Source: Klebsiella africana (GTDB taxonomy: Bacteria; Pseudomonadota; Gammaproteobacteria; Enterobacterales; Enterobacteriaceae). From it: a DNA stretch of 64,000 nt. A model generated the notes under the pieces. It saw only the letters and a list, made by a program, of their open reading frames with translations. It was not told the origin of the DNA and searched no databases. The position numbers and the translations under genes were made by a program. Below, piece after piece: positions 49,008 through 58,411 of this stretch. The stretch spans positions 3,534,001 to 3,598,000 of the forward strand of contig NZ_CP084874.1 of assembly GCF_020526085.1 (NCBI RefSeq). Reading direction: 5' to 3'. Positions within the stretch are counted from its first letter, which is position 1. Every line of letters begins with the position of its first letter.

Positions 49008-50291
49008 ATGAACACATATTCCGTTTCCCGTCTGGCGCTGGCGCTGGCCTTCGGCGTGACGCTGTCCGCCTGTAGCTCGACGCCTGCCGATCAACAGCCC
49101 TCAACGCAGACTGCACCGGGCACTACCGCGCGTCCCATACTCAACGCCGAAGAAGCGAAAAACTTCACGCCGGCGGCCTATTTCCAGTCGCTGGCTCCCA
49201 ATACCGCCGCCTGGACGCCGTCTGCTATCAGCCTGCCGGCGCAGCCTGACTTTATCGTCGGTCCTGCGGGAACCCAGGGCGTAACCCATACCACCATTCA
49301 GGCGGCGGTGGATGCGGCGATTGCTCGTCACTCTAACCGTCGTCTGTATATCGCGATTATGCCAGGCGAGTACCCGGGAACCGTCTACGTTCCGGCGGCG
49401 CCGGGCGCCCTGACCCTGTATGGTACCGGCGATAAGCCAATTGACGTGAAAATCAGCGAAGCCATTGATTCCGAGATGGATCGCAACACCTGGCGTCGTC
49501 TGGTCAATCCAGGCGGTAAATATATGCCGGGTAAACCGGCGTGGTATATGTTCGACAGTTGCCAAAGCAAATCCACGGCGACCGTCGGCGTGATGTGTTC
49601 CGCAGTCTTCTGGTCACAGAATAATGGTCTGCAGCTGCAGAACCTGACCATCGCCAACAACCTCGGCGACAGCGTTGACGCCGGTACCCACCAGGCGGTG
49701 GCCTTGCGCAGCGATGGCGACCAGGTGCAGATCAATAAGGTCAATATTCTTGGCCGTCAGAACACCTTCTTCGTGACCAACAGCGGCGTGCAGAACCGTC
49801 TGCAGGACAACCGTCAGACCCGCACGCTGGTGACCAACAGCTACATTGAAGGCGATGTGGATATCGTTTCCGGTCGCGGTGCAGTGGTATTTGATAACAC
49901 CGACTTCCGCGTGGTGAACTCGCGCACCCAGAAAGAGGCCTATGTCTTCGCGCCGGCCACCCTGAAAAGCGTGACCTACGGCTTCCTGGCGACCAACAGC
50001 CGCTTCACCGCCTCCGGCGATAACGTCGCGCAATTAGGCCGCGCGCTGGACGTCGATGGCAACAGCAATGGCCAGGTGGTGATCCGCGACAGCGCTATCA
50101 ATGAAGGCTTTAATATTGCCCAGCCGTGGGCTGCGGCGGTAGGATCCAGCCGTCCGTTCAACGGCAACACCGGCAGCGCCGATGACAAAGGCAATCTGCA
50201 GCGCAACCTCAACGACAACGGCTTCAACCGCATGTGGGAGTACAACAACCGCGGCGTGGGAAGCACGGTGGTCGCCGAGCCGAAGCAGTAA
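49008..50291 (+). CDS. ybhC: pectinesterase-fold lipoprotein YbhC
   Basis: 427 residues. Lipoprotein signal MNTYSVSRLALALAFGVTLS ending in the lipobox L-S-A-Cys (Cys22); no Asp at +2, so outer-membrane sorting is expected. The rest is a right-handed beta-helix of the pectin methylesterase family with TTIQAAVDAAI, GRQNTFFV and GDVDIVSGRGAVVFDN, the last holding a catalytic Asp. E. coli YbhC is an outer-membrane lipoprotein reported with acyl-CoA thioesterase activity rather than pectin use; true substrate unknown. Confidence 0.93.
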   Translation: MNTYSVSRLALALAFGVTLSACSSTPADQQPSTQTAPGTTARPILNAEEAKNFTPAAYFQSLAPNTAAWTPSAISLPAQPDFIVGPAGTQGVTHTTIQAAVDAAIARHSNRRLYIAIMPGEYPGTVYVPAAPGALTLYGTGDKPIDVKISEAIDSEMDRNTWRRLVNPGGKYMPGKPAWYMFDSCQSKSTATVGVMCSAVFWSQNNGLQLQNLTIANNLGDSVDAGTHQAVALRSDGDQVQINKVNILGRQNTFFVTNSGVQNRLQDNRQTRTLVTNSYIEGDVDIVSGRGAVVFDNTDFRVVNSRTQKEAYVFAPATLKSVTYGFLATNSRFTASGDNVAQLGRALDVDGNSNGQVVIRDSAINEGFNIAQPWAAAVGSSRPFNGNTGSADDKGNLQRNLNDNGFNRMWEYNNRGVGSTVVAEPKQ

Positions 50292-50309
50292 AGCGCAACA
50301 AGCATGAAC

Positions 50310-50338
50310 CATAATAAAAGAGAGGGCGATGCCCTCTC
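50310..50338 (-). terminator. terminator for the P-type ATPase operon
   Basis: GAGAGGGC-GAT-GCCCTCTC; on the minus strand the stem is followed by TTTTATTAT. It sits just after the ybhC stop. Confidence 0.6.
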
Positions 50339-50373
50339 TCAGACTGCTGACAACGTGCAATCTTCAGGAATTG

Positions 50374-50480
50374 CCCGGCGGCGCTGCGCTTGCGCGGGCC
50401 TAGAGCTAACTGCATAACGGTTTGATATTGAAGTCTTTCGTAGGCCGGGTCAGGCGAATGCCGCCACCCGGCAAAAATGC
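50374..50480. repeat. REP pair between ybhC and the P-type ATPase gene
   Basis: TTGCCCGGCGGCGCTGCGCT with CGCGGGCCTA, and GTAGGCCGGGTCAGGCGAAT with GCCGCCACCCGGCA in inverse order, separated by about 35 nt. Confidence 0.8.
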
Positions 50481-50515
50481 GAGCACAATGACGAAACAGG
50501 TTTGTCGTCAGCCAG

Positions 50516-50545
50516 AGAGGGGGCAATGCCCCCTCTTTTCTTTTT
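50516..50545 (+). terminator. rho-independent terminator (ybhC side)
   Basis: AGAGGGGGC-AAT-GCCCCCTCT followed by TTTCTTTTT on the plus strand. Together with the minus-strand terminator at 50310 it makes overlapping convergent termination around the REP pair. Confidence 0.75.
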
Positions 50546-50564
50546 CGTTCAGCGCTTCACGCCG

Positions 50565-53252
50565 TCAGGCGGAACGCCATTTGCGGGTCAGCGGCTTTTC
50601 CAGTTCGACGATCAGGAACATGGCGAAACCGATGATAAAAGTGATCACCCAGTAGCGGAACGGCAGTCCGGTGGTGCCGAACAGCATCTGCATAAACGGC
50701 GCATAAATAATCAGCAGCTGCAGGACCAGCAGCACACCGCTAACCACCCAGATCCCTTTGTTGGCCAGCAGGCCTTTGGTTAACGAGAAGCCATCCGACA
50801 CGCGGCAGTTCAGCATATAGAACCACTGCGCGGTGACCAGGGTCTGCAGCAGCACGGTCCGGATAAACTCTGGCGAATAGCCTCGCGGCTGCAGCCAGGC
50901 CTCGAGAATAAAGGCGCTAACCGCAATCATCGATCCCACAAACGCCACGCGCCAGATGGCAAAGCCGTCCATCACGTGCAGTTTGGGGTCGCGCGGTGGT
51001 CGTCGCATGATATTTTTCTCGCCGGCTTCAAACGCCAGGCCAAACGACAGCGTGGCCGAGGTGGCCATGTTCATCCACAGGATCAGCACCGGCGTCAGCG
51101 GCAGCACGTTACCCGCCAGCAGCGCGATCACGATCAGTAACCCCTGGGCAAGGTTGGTCGGCATGACGAAGAGAATGGTTTTCTTCAGGTTGTCATATAC
51201 CCGACGCCCCTCGCGGACCGCGCTGGCGATGGTGGCGAAGTTATCATCGGTCAGCACCATATCGGCGGCTTCCTTGGTCACCTCGGTTCCCTTGATCCCC
51301 ATCGCCACGCCAACGTCAGCCTGCTTCAGCGCTGGAGCATCGTTCACCCCATCGCCGGTCATTCCGACAATCTCTTTCTTGCTCTGCAGAGCCTGCACCA
51401 GGCGGAACTTATCTTCCGGGCTGGTGCGAGCAAAGATATCAAACTGCTGCGCGGCCACGCTCAGCTGCGCGTCGTCCATCACCTCCAGCTCGCGCCCGGT
51501 TATGGCATTTCCCGCATTGCCAATCCCCAGCATCTTGCCGATGCTCATCGCCGTTTGCGGGTGGTCGCCGGTGATCATTTTCACGCGGATCCCGGCCTGC
51601 AGGCAGTCGGCTATCGCCGTGATGGCCTCCGGCCGCGGCGGATCCATCATCCCGGCGACCCCTAGCAAAATCACCTCTTGCTGCAGATCCTGATGGGTCA
51701 GTTCGGTCTGGCCTGCGGCAGCTGGCTTCCACGCCGCGGCCACCATCCGTAGTCCTTCCCGGGCGTACTCTTCAATTTTGCCTTCCCAGTACGGCAGATC
51801 CAGCGGCTGCAATCCGCTGTCGCTCTGCTGATACTGGCACAGGCGGAACAGGACATCCGGCGCGCCAGTGACCAGCACCACCTCCTCTTCACCCAGCCGG
51901 TAGAGGGTCGACATGTATTTATATTGCGAATCAAAAGGAATTTTACTGCGCAGTTCGCTGGTCAGCGGCGGCAGAGTGACCTTCGCCGCCAGCACTTTCA
52001 GCGCCCCCTCGGTCGGGCCACCGGTGATTTTCCACAGCCCGCTCTCCTCTTTAATAAGCTGGCTGTCGTTACACAGATCGATGGTGCGTAGATAGCGCTC
52101 GAACAGCGAGCCTGGCGCGATCGTGACCGGTGTCGGGTCGTCAATGGCGTGGATCTTACCGACCGGCTCATAGCTGTCCCCTTCCACCCGATAGACGCTG
52201 TCGGCAGTGATCACCGCCTTCACCGTCATTTCGTTCATGGTCAGGGTCCCGGTTTTATCCGAGCAGATAACCGTCATCGCACCGAGGGTTTCCACCGTCG
52301 GCAGCTTACGGATAATCGCCTTCTGGCGGGCCATCGCCTGCACGCCAAGCGACAGAATAATCGAGATAATCGCCGGCAACCCTTCCGGGACCGATGCCAC
52401 CGCGAGGCTAATCAACGACAACATCAGTTCGGAAACCGGCATATCGCGGAACAGCAGGCTAAAGACGAACAGCGCCGCCATCATCACCAGAATGAGGATA
52501 AAGATGGCTTTGCCCAGCTTGTCCATTTGCACCAGCAACGGCGTGCGGTGTTTCTCAATGCCCGCCATCATCTGGTTAATATGGCCCAGCTCGGTATCGC
52601 CGCCGGTGGCCACCACGATCCCTTTCCCCGCCCCAGAGCTGACGGTGGTCCCGGAAAACAACAGGTTGCTGCGATCGCCAAGCGGTAAATCGCCGCTTAG
52701 CGGCTCGGTGGTTTTCTCCACCACCGTCGACTCGCCAGTGAGGATCGCCTCTTCCACCCGCAGGTTGTGCGCCTCAATCACACGTAAATCGGCAGGGATA
52801 CGGTCGCCGGCGCGGATCACCACGATATCGCCAGGCACCAGCGAGGTGGTGGGGATGGTCTCATGGTTGCCCTGACGGATCACCACCGCTTCGCTGGACA
52901 GCATATTGCGGATACTCTGCAGCGATTTTTCCGCATTACTCTCCTGAATGAAGCCGATCAGCGCATTGACCACCGCTACCGCGAGGATCACCGACATGTC
53001 GATCCAGTGGCCCATTACTGCCTTCAGCAACGCCGCCGCCAGCAGGACATAGATCAGCACATCGTTAAAATGCACAATAAAACGTAGCCAAGCGGGTTTA
53101 CCCGGCTTCTGCGGCAGGGCATTTTCGCCATACTGCTGCAGGCGCGTGGCCGCTTCTGCTCCACTAATCCCCTCCGGCGTGCTCTGCACGCTGACGAGCG
53201 TCTCCTCAACGGAGCGCTGATAGTAGGGCGCGCCCGGTTTATCTGTATTCAT
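50565..53252 (-). CDS. P2-type cation-transporting P-type ATPase
   Basis: 895 residues. Actuator motif TGES (172-175), phosphorylation motif DKTGTLT at Asp332, nucleotide-site KMITGDHPQTA and hinge MTGDGVNDAPALKQADVG. Helix 4 has PEGLP (289-293) as in Ca2+ or Na+/H+ pumps (SERCA/PacL/PMA groups), but helix 6 reads WMNMATSATLSFGLAFE, where Ca2+ pumps have Asn..Asp; the Asp is Ser. So the ion is uncertain; monovalent cation or proton is possible. Upstream, 42 nt away on the same strand, is a universal stress protein, probably cotranscribed. Confidence 0.88.
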   Translation of the reverse strand: MNTDKPGAPYYQRSVEETLVSVQSTPEGISGAEAATRLQQYGENALPQKPGKPAWLRFIVHFNDVLIYVLLAAALLKAVMGHWIDMSVILAVAVVNALIGFIQESNAEKSLQSIRNMLSSEAVVIRQGNHETIPTTSLVPGDIVVIRAGDRIPADLRVIEAHNLRVEEAILTGESTVVEKTTEPLSGDLPLGDRSNLLFSGTTVSSGAGKGIVVATGGDTELGHINQMMAGIEKHRTPLLVQMDKLGKAIFILILVMMAALFVFSLLFRDMPVSELMLSLISLAVASVPEGLPAIISIILSLGVQAMARQKAIIRKLPTVETLGAMTVICSDKTGTLTMNEMTVKAVITADSVYRVEGDSYEPVGKIHAIDDPTPVTIAPGSLFERYLRTIDLCNDSQLIKEESGLWKITGGPTEGALKVLAAKVTLPPLTSELRSKIPFDSQYKYMSTLYRLGEEEVVLVTGAPDVLFRLCQYQQSDSGLQPLDLPYWEGKIEEYAREGLRMVAAAWKPAAAGQTELTHQDLQQEVILLGVAGMMDPPRPEAITAIADCLQAGIRVKMITGDHPQTAMSIGKMLGIGNAGNAITGRELEVMDDAQLSVAAQQFDIFARTSPEDKFRLVQALQSKKEIVGMTGDGVNDAPALKQADVGVAMGIKGTEVTKEAADMVLTDDNFATIASAVREGRRVYDNLKKTILFVMPTNLAQGLLIVIALLAGNVLPLTPVLILWMNMATSATLSFGLAFEAGEKNIMRRPPRDPKLHVMDGFAIWRVAFVGSMIAVSAFILEAWLQPRGYSPEFIRTVLLQTLVTAQWFYMLNCRVSDGFSLTKGLLANKGIWVVSGVLLVLQLLIIYAPFMQMLFGTTGLPFRYWVITFIIGFAMFLIVELEKPLTRKWRSA

Positions 53253-53294
53253 ACTCTCTCCCTCGATTTCTGAAGCGGAAGTCAGGACGCGTCA

Positions 53295-53726
53295 TCAGCG
53301 CACAACGAACACCGGGACATGGGCATAGCGCACAATGTTTGCCGCTTCAGAGCCGAGCAGGTGCGTCTGGATCCCCGGATTGCGCGAACCGACAATCACC
53401 ACATCCGCTTTCAGCTCATCGGCCAGGGCAATCACTTGATCGCGAATATTGCCACTACGCACATAAAGATGGCTGGCGTCTTCCGCAAGGCCATTTTTCT
53501 TCACCAGCTCACTCAGCTTTTCCTTAGCGGTATTAAGCAAATGGTCTTCCATCTTACGGGCATCAGAGATAAATCCGCGGGTTAATACAGGAGAAAAGGC
53601 CGGAATAACATGGACAAGATGAATTTGCCCGGCAGAGTGTTGGGCAAGGAATTTCGCATGAGAGAGCGCTTTGTCGGCTAGGCCTGCATCAAACACGTCA
53701 ACGGGAACAACGATATTTTTATACAT
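53295..53726 (-). CDS. universal stress protein, UspF-like
   Basis: 143 residues, UspA superfamily. N-terminal YKNIVVPVDVFD and C-terminal nucleotide-binding VIVGSRNPGIQTHLLGSEA (G-x-G...GS type) point to an ATP-binding UspF/UspG-class protein. Precedes the P-type ATPase by 42 nt, a pairing suggesting stress-linked ion transport; this is inference from position. Confidence 0.9.
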   Translation of the reverse strand: MYKNIVVPVDVFDAGLADKALSHAKFLAQHSAGQIHLVHVIPAFSPVLTRGFISDARKMEDHLLNTAKEKLSELVKKNGLAEDASHLYVRSGNIRDQVIALADELKADVVIVGSRNPGIQTHLLGSEAANIVRYAHVPVFVVR

Positions 53727-54094
53727 GAGATAATCCTTTTATTACCAATACATTGCGTAGTGATGAATAGCCCCTTACAGGGGGAGGAACGAAATCTCAA
53801 CAACAGAAGCGGCGAGCGGAATAGATGTTATTAAACGTAGCACAGGAAAATTAACATTAGAAAATGACGGATTAATAGACTGAAAAATATTAAAAAAAGC
53901 GCTAATTCTGCGTGGTTCTCCTGTACATCTTCCATCAATATCACCCATGCTCGCGGTATTCTCTTTTTTAACACTTCATCTTTTCTCCGACTATGCTGAT
54001 TACAAGCAGGCGTGCCGCGCCCACAGTCCGTTGGTCGCAGAATGTATGAGATGAAATGCATTCGCGGAGCGGACAGGCATTAAGGGAGAAAATC
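53727..54094. other. AT-rich intergenic region upstream of usp and the small ORF
   Basis: 368 nt, noticeably AT-rich at 53820-53960. It must hold the usp promoter on the minus strand and the promoter for the small ORF/efflux operon on the plus strand. No clear operator or further gene seen. Confidence 0.5.
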
Positions 54095-54205
54095 ATGTTT
54101 GGTTATAGTCTGTTACGTCTGGGGCTGTTTGTCGCGCTGGCTATTGTCGCCTGCACGCTGGTGGGGCTTTTCACCTATCTGGTCGTCGCCGCGCTCGCCG
54201 AATAA
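54095..54205 (+). CDS. 36-residue single-span membrane protein ORF upstream of the RND operon
   Basis: ATG at 54095 with GGGAG 9 nt upstream, TAA at 54203-54205. The protein begins MFGYSLLRLGLF; residues 9-34 are almost wholly hydrophobic, with one Cys (20). It lies 54 nt before the RND adaptor gene. Small membrane proteins such as AcrZ modulate RND pumps, which makes the position suggestive; I do not recognise this one and function is unknown. Confidence 0.5.
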   Translation: MFGYSLLRLGLFVALAIVACTLVGLFTYLVVAALAE

Positions 54206-54259
54206 CCGGGAACGGCAGAATAAAAACGTAAAATAAATCCTGAGTCTGAGGGGAATACT

Positions 54260-55345
54260 GTGAACCGTTATTTTTCTCTCATCCCGGTTGTTATTTTATT
54301 TACAACCGCTTGCGATCAGAAAGCACCGTCCGTTGAGTCCGCCCCGCGCATGGTTAAAGTGGCGCAGGTAACCGCCGTGGGGAATATCCAGCAGCGAACC
54401 TTTCCGGCACGTATCGAGTCTGGCGACGCCACCGAGCTGTCGTTTAAGCGGGGCGGCCAGGTGGAGTCGCTGGATATTCGCCAGGGCGCCACCATAACCC
54501 AGGGACAAACGCTGGCGCGTCTGAATGCCCGCGAGGCACAGCAGCGGGTCAATGAGCGACAAACGGCAGCCACTCTCGCCCAGCGTCAGTTCGACCGCTT
54601 CCAGACTCTGGCCGGGCGCCAGGCGATCTCCCAGGCAGAGATGGACGTGCAGCGCGCCAATCGCGATGCCGCCAACGCGGCCTTAAAAATCGCCCGTGAA
54701 GAGCTGGCGCAAATGAGCCTCACCGCGCCCTTCGGCGGGATTGCCGCCGGCGTGCACATCCGTAATCATCAGGTGGTCGCTGCCGGTCAGCCGGTGATCA
54801 CTCTGACGCGCACCGACCTGCTGGACGTGGTTTTTAGTATTCCGGAAAATCTGTTCACCTCGCTGGATATCCGCAATTCTTCTTACCGTCCGGTCGTCAG
54901 GATCAATACCCTGCCGGGCCGCGAGTTTACCGCAGAGTATAAAGAGCATACCGGCAGCAGCGATACCAGCACCCTCACCTGGCAGATCATTTTAACCATG
55001 CCGCGGCCGGATGATTTCCCCACCGTCGGCGGGGTCAGCGGCACCGTGACGGTCAATCTCGGCAATTTACCGGCCAGCAGCGGACGGGAAACTCTCGTGG
55101 TGCCGGTGGAGGCGGTCTTTAACCCCGATAACCGCCCGAAGAATGAACCGGTCGTCTGGGTGGTGAAAGGCGATAACGCGCATCGGTACCTGGAAGAGCG
55201 CAGGGTTATGGTCGGGGAAGTAACCTCGCAGGGCGTGATGATCACCGAAGGGCTCCGCGCGGGTGAACAGGTCGTAGCGGCGGGCGTGAGTGAGCTGCAT
55301 GCCGGGCAGCCGGTGCGGATTTGGACGCGTGAACGAGGATTATAA
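54260..55345 (+). CDS. RND efflux periplasmic adaptor lipoprotein
   Basis: 361 residues from a GTG start with GAGGGG 8 nt upstream. Signal peptide MNRYFSLIPVVILFTTA ends at Cys18 (lipobox FTTAC), so it is membrane-anchored by lipid. Order: barrel-sandwich first half (FKRGGQVESLDIRQGATITQ), alpha-hairpin (about 80-150), second half (LTAPFGGIAAGVHIRNHQVV), beta-barrel and membrane-proximal domain. One base-level junction with the pump gene: the TAA and next ATG are adjacent. No outer-membrane channel gene follows, so TolC is the likely partner. Confidence 0.88.
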   Translation: MNRYFSLIPVVILFTTACDQKAPSVESAPRMVKVAQVTAVGNIQQRTFPARIESGDATELSFKRGGQVESLDIRQGATITQGQTLARLNAREAQQRVNERQTAATLAQRQFDRFQTLAGRQAISQAEMDVQRANRDAANAALKIAREELAQMSLTAPFGGIAAGVHIRNHQVVAAGQPVITLTRTDLLDVVFSIPENLFTSLDIRNSSYRPVVRINTLPGREFTAEYKEHTGSSDTSTLTWQIILTMPRPDDFPTVGGVSGTVTVNLGNLPASSGRETLVVPVEAVFNPDNRPKNEPVVWVVKGDNAHRYLEERRVMVGEVTSQGVMITEGLRAGEQVVAAGVSELHAGQPVRIWTRERGL

Positions 55346-58300
55346 ATGGACATTTCCCGTCAGTTTATTAATAACCCGACCCGCGTCTGGTTAGCCATTT
55401 TGCTGCTGGGGGTGGGGGGGCTGTTCGCCCTGCTCAATATCGGCCGTCTGGAAGATCCTGCCTTCACCATTAAAACGGCGGTGATCGTCACCCACTACCC
55501 GGGGGCGTCCGCTCAGCAGGTGGAGGAGGAGGTAACCCTGCCGCTGGAAAACGCGATTCAGCAGCTTCCCTCGCTGGATAACGTCAGCTCCATCTCCTCA
55601 AATGGCTTATCGCAAATTACGGTGAATATCGCTTCGCAGTACCATTCCAGCGAGCTGCCACAGATCTGGGATGAGCTACGTCGCCGCGTCGGTGACGCCA
55701 GCCGGCTTTTCCCGCCGGGCGTAGTGACCCCTTTCGTTAATGATGACTTTGGCGATGTTTTTGGCTTTTTTTTCGCTATCTCGGGCGACAATTTTACCAA
55801 TCCTGAGCTGGTGCGCTATGCCGAGCAGCTGCGCCGGGAGCTCGTGCTGGTGCCAGGGGTCGGTAAAGTCGCCCTCGGCGGCGCTATCTCGCAGCAGATC
55901 AACGTCGATATCTCACTGGCGAAAATGGCCGCACGCGGGATCACGCTTAACCAGCTCTCCGCCATCCTCAGCCGACTCAACGTGGTGTCCAGCGCCGGGG
56001 AGATCCGCGTAGGCAGCGAATCGATCCGCCTCCACCCCACCGGAGAGTTTCAGAATATCGATGAGCTGGGGGACCTGCTGGTCAGCCCACATGGCGCCAG
56101 CGCCGCCACCCGACTGCGAGATATTGCCACGCTGTCGCGCGGGCTGAGCGACTCGCCCGCCAGTATCTATCATGCCAACGGCCGCCAGGCGGTGACCATG
56201 GGGATATCCTTTATCCCTGGGGTCAACGTCATAGATGTGGGGCATGCCCTCGAAGCCCGACTTCAGCAGATGGCCGCCGACAAACCGGCGGGCATCGACA
56301 TCGCTGTTTTTTACGATCAGGCAGCTGAGGTTGCCCACTCGGTCAATGGTTTTATTACTAACTTCCTGATGGCCCTGGCGATCGTCGTCGGCGTGCTGCT
56401 GGTGTTCATGGGGGTACGCAGCGGGATCATCATTGCGTTGTCGCTGGCGCTCAACGTCCTCGGCACCCTGCTTATCATGTATATCTGGGGGATCGAGCTA
56501 CAACGGATCTCCCTCGGGGCGCTGATTATCGCCCTGAGTATGCTGGTGGACAATGCCATTGTCATTGTTGAAGGGGTGCTAATCGCCCGCCAGCAAGGAT
56601 CTCCGCTGCTGGGCGCCGTTAACTACGTGATCCGCCGCTCTGCTCTGCCGCTGCTCGGCGCAACGATCATCGCCATCCTCGCCTTCGCGCCAATTGGCCT
56701 CTCACAAGACTCCACCGGGGAGTACTGCAAATCGCTGTTCCAGGTGCTGCTGATCTCCCTGATGCTGAGCTGGTTTTCAGCGTTGACCATCACCCCGGTG
56801 CTCATTAAGTGGTGGTTGTTTAAAAACGCCCCGCCGGCCGCCGTCGCGGAGGAAAAAGCCGATCCCTACCGCGGCCGCTTTTACCGCGGCTATCAGCAGA
56901 TGCTGCAAATACTGCTGCAGCAAAAGACCCTGACCCTGGTGCTGATGGGCGCGCTGTTAGCCGGAGCGATCTGGGGCTTCACCTTCGTCCGGCAGAATTT
57001 CTTTCCGTCATCGAATACGCCTATTTTCTTTGTCGACCTGTGGCTGCCCTACGGCACCGATATTAATGCCACCGAGCAGATGACCCGCGATATTGAGCGG
57101 TCGATCGCCGGCCAGCCAGGGGTGGTCACCACCGTCTCCACCATCGGCCAGGGTAGTATGCGTTTTATTCTCACCTACAGCGGCCAACGGCAGTACAGCA
57201 ACTATGCGCAGATCATGGTGCGGATGGACGACCAGCGCAGTATCGCCCCGGTCACTCGCCACGTGGAAACCTGGATCGCCAGAAACTACCCGCAGGTGAA
57301 CGCCAGCACCAAACGCATTATGTTCGGCCCCTCCGGGGATAGCGCGATTGAGGTGCGGATTAAGGGCCCTGACCCGGACACGCTGCGCGCGCTGGCCAGC
57401 CAGGTGGGCGACATTCTCGCCGCGGACCCGGCGACCGACAGCGTGCGTAATGACTGGCAGAACCGCAGCAAAGTGATCCGCCCGCAGTACTCCCCGGCGC
57501 TGGGGCGCGAGCTGGGGGTGGATAAACAGGACATTGATAACGCGCTGGAGATGAATTTCTCCGGCAGTCGCGCCGGGTTATATCGCGAGGGCGCCGATCT
57601 GCTGCCGGTGATTGTCCGGCCGCCGGAAGCGGAACGACAGGATGCCAACCACCTGAATAATGTGCTGGTCTGGAGCCAGAGTCGGCAGCAGTATATCCCG
57701 TTGAGTAACGTCATCAATGGCTTCTCGCTGGAGTGGGAAGATCCATTGATTCTCCGCCGGGATCGCACCCGGGTGCTCACGGTTCAGACCGATCCCAGCC
57801 CGCAAAGCGGCCAAACCTCGGGTGATATTCTCGCCCGGGTGAAACCGCGCATTGATGCGCTGACGCTGCCACACGGCTACCGCATTGAATGGGGTGGCGA
57901 TGCCGAAAATTCCAGCGAGGCGCAGCAAGGGCTGTTCACCACCCTGCCGCTCGGCTATCTGGTGATGTTTATCATTACGGTGCTGATGTTTAGTTCGCTG
58001 AAAAACGCCGTCGCCATCTGGCTAACCGTTCCGCTGGCGCTGATCGGCGTCACGCCCGGCTTTCTGCTCACCGGCATCCCGTTTGGCTTTATGGCGTTAA
58101 TCGGCCTGCTTAGCCTCAGCGGTATGTTGATCCGTAACGGCATTGTGCTGGTTGAAGAGATAGAGCAACAAAAACAGGAGAAAGATCAACGACAAGCCAT
58201 CATTGATGCGGCAACCTCACGTCTGCGGCCGATCCTGCTGACCGCCTTCACCACCGTGCTTGGCCTTGCCCCGCTGTTGCGCGATGTCTTTTTCCAGAGT

Positions 58301-58411
58301 ATGGCGGTGGTGATTATGTTCGGACTGGCCTTTGCCACCGTACTGACGCTGCTGGTTCTACCGGTGATTTACGCTTGCTTCCACCATAAGGATATGACGC
58401 CTCAACGATGA
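55346..58411 (+). CDS. RND multidrug efflux pump permease (AcrB/VexF-like)
   Basis: 1021 residues: 12 helices and two large periplasmic loops (about 35-335 and 560-860), as in HAE1-type RND pumps. In helix 4, the AcrB pair Asp407-Asp408 corresponds to Asp402-Asn403 (SMLVDNAIVIVEG), and the helix-10 Lys940 equivalent is Arg (GMLIRNGIVLVEE), so the proton relay is a variant seen in some RND branches. Substrates unknown. Overlaps the acyltransferase gene by four bases (ATGA). Confidence 0.9.
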   Translation: MDISRQFINNPTRVWLAILLLGVGGLFALLNIGRLEDPAFTIKTAVIVTHYPGASAQQVEEEVTLPLENAIQQLPSLDNVSSISSNGLSQITVNIASQYHSSELPQIWDELRRRVGDASRLFPPGVVTPFVNDDFGDVFGFFFAISGDNFTNPELVRYAEQLRRELVLVPGVGKVALGGAISQQINVDISLAKMAARGITLNQLSAILSRLNVVSSAGEIRVGSESIRLHPTGEFQNIDELGDLLVSPHGASAATRLRDIATLSRGLSDSPASIYHANGRQAVTMGISFIPGVNVIDVGHALEARLQQMAADKPAGIDIAVFYDQAAEVAHSVNGFITNFLMALAIVVGVLLVFMGVRSGIIIALSLALNVLGTLLIMYIWGIELQRISLGALIIALSMLVDNAIVIVEGVLIARQQGSPLLGAVNYVIRRSALPLLGATIIAILAFAPIGLSQDSTGEYCKSLFQVLLISLMLSWFSALTITPVLIKWWLFKNAPPAAVAEEKADPYRGRFYRGYQQMLQILLQQKTLTLVLMGALLAGAIWGFTFVRQNFFPSSNTPIFFVDLWLPYGTDINATEQMTRDIERSIAGQPGVVTTVSTIGQGSMRFILTYSGQRQYSNYAQIMVRMDDQRSIAPVTRHVETWIARNYPQVNASTKRIMFGPSGDSAIEVRIKGPDPDTLRALASQVGDILAADPATDSVRNDWQNRSKVIRPQYSPALGRELGVDKQDIDNALEMNFSGSRAGLYREGADLLPVIVRPPEAERQDANHLNNVLVWSQSRQQYIPLSNVINGFSLEWEDPLILRRDRTRVLTVQTDPSPQSGQTSGDILARVKPRIDALTLPHGYRIEWGGDAENSSEAQQGLFTTLPLGYLVMFIITVLMFSSLKNAVAIWLTVPLALIGVTPGFLLTGIPFGFMALIGLLSLSGMLIRNGIVLVEEIEQQKQEKDQRQAIIDAATSRLRPILLTAFTTVLGLAPLLRDVFFQSMAVVIMFGLAFATVLTLLVLPVIYACFHHKDMTPQR

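Noticed and set aside
53831-54061. 76-codon minus-strand frame with a hydrophobic end
   Set aside because: Poor start context, composition of AT-rich intergenic DNA, and no similarity I recognise; the plus-strand 36-codon ORF is better supported.
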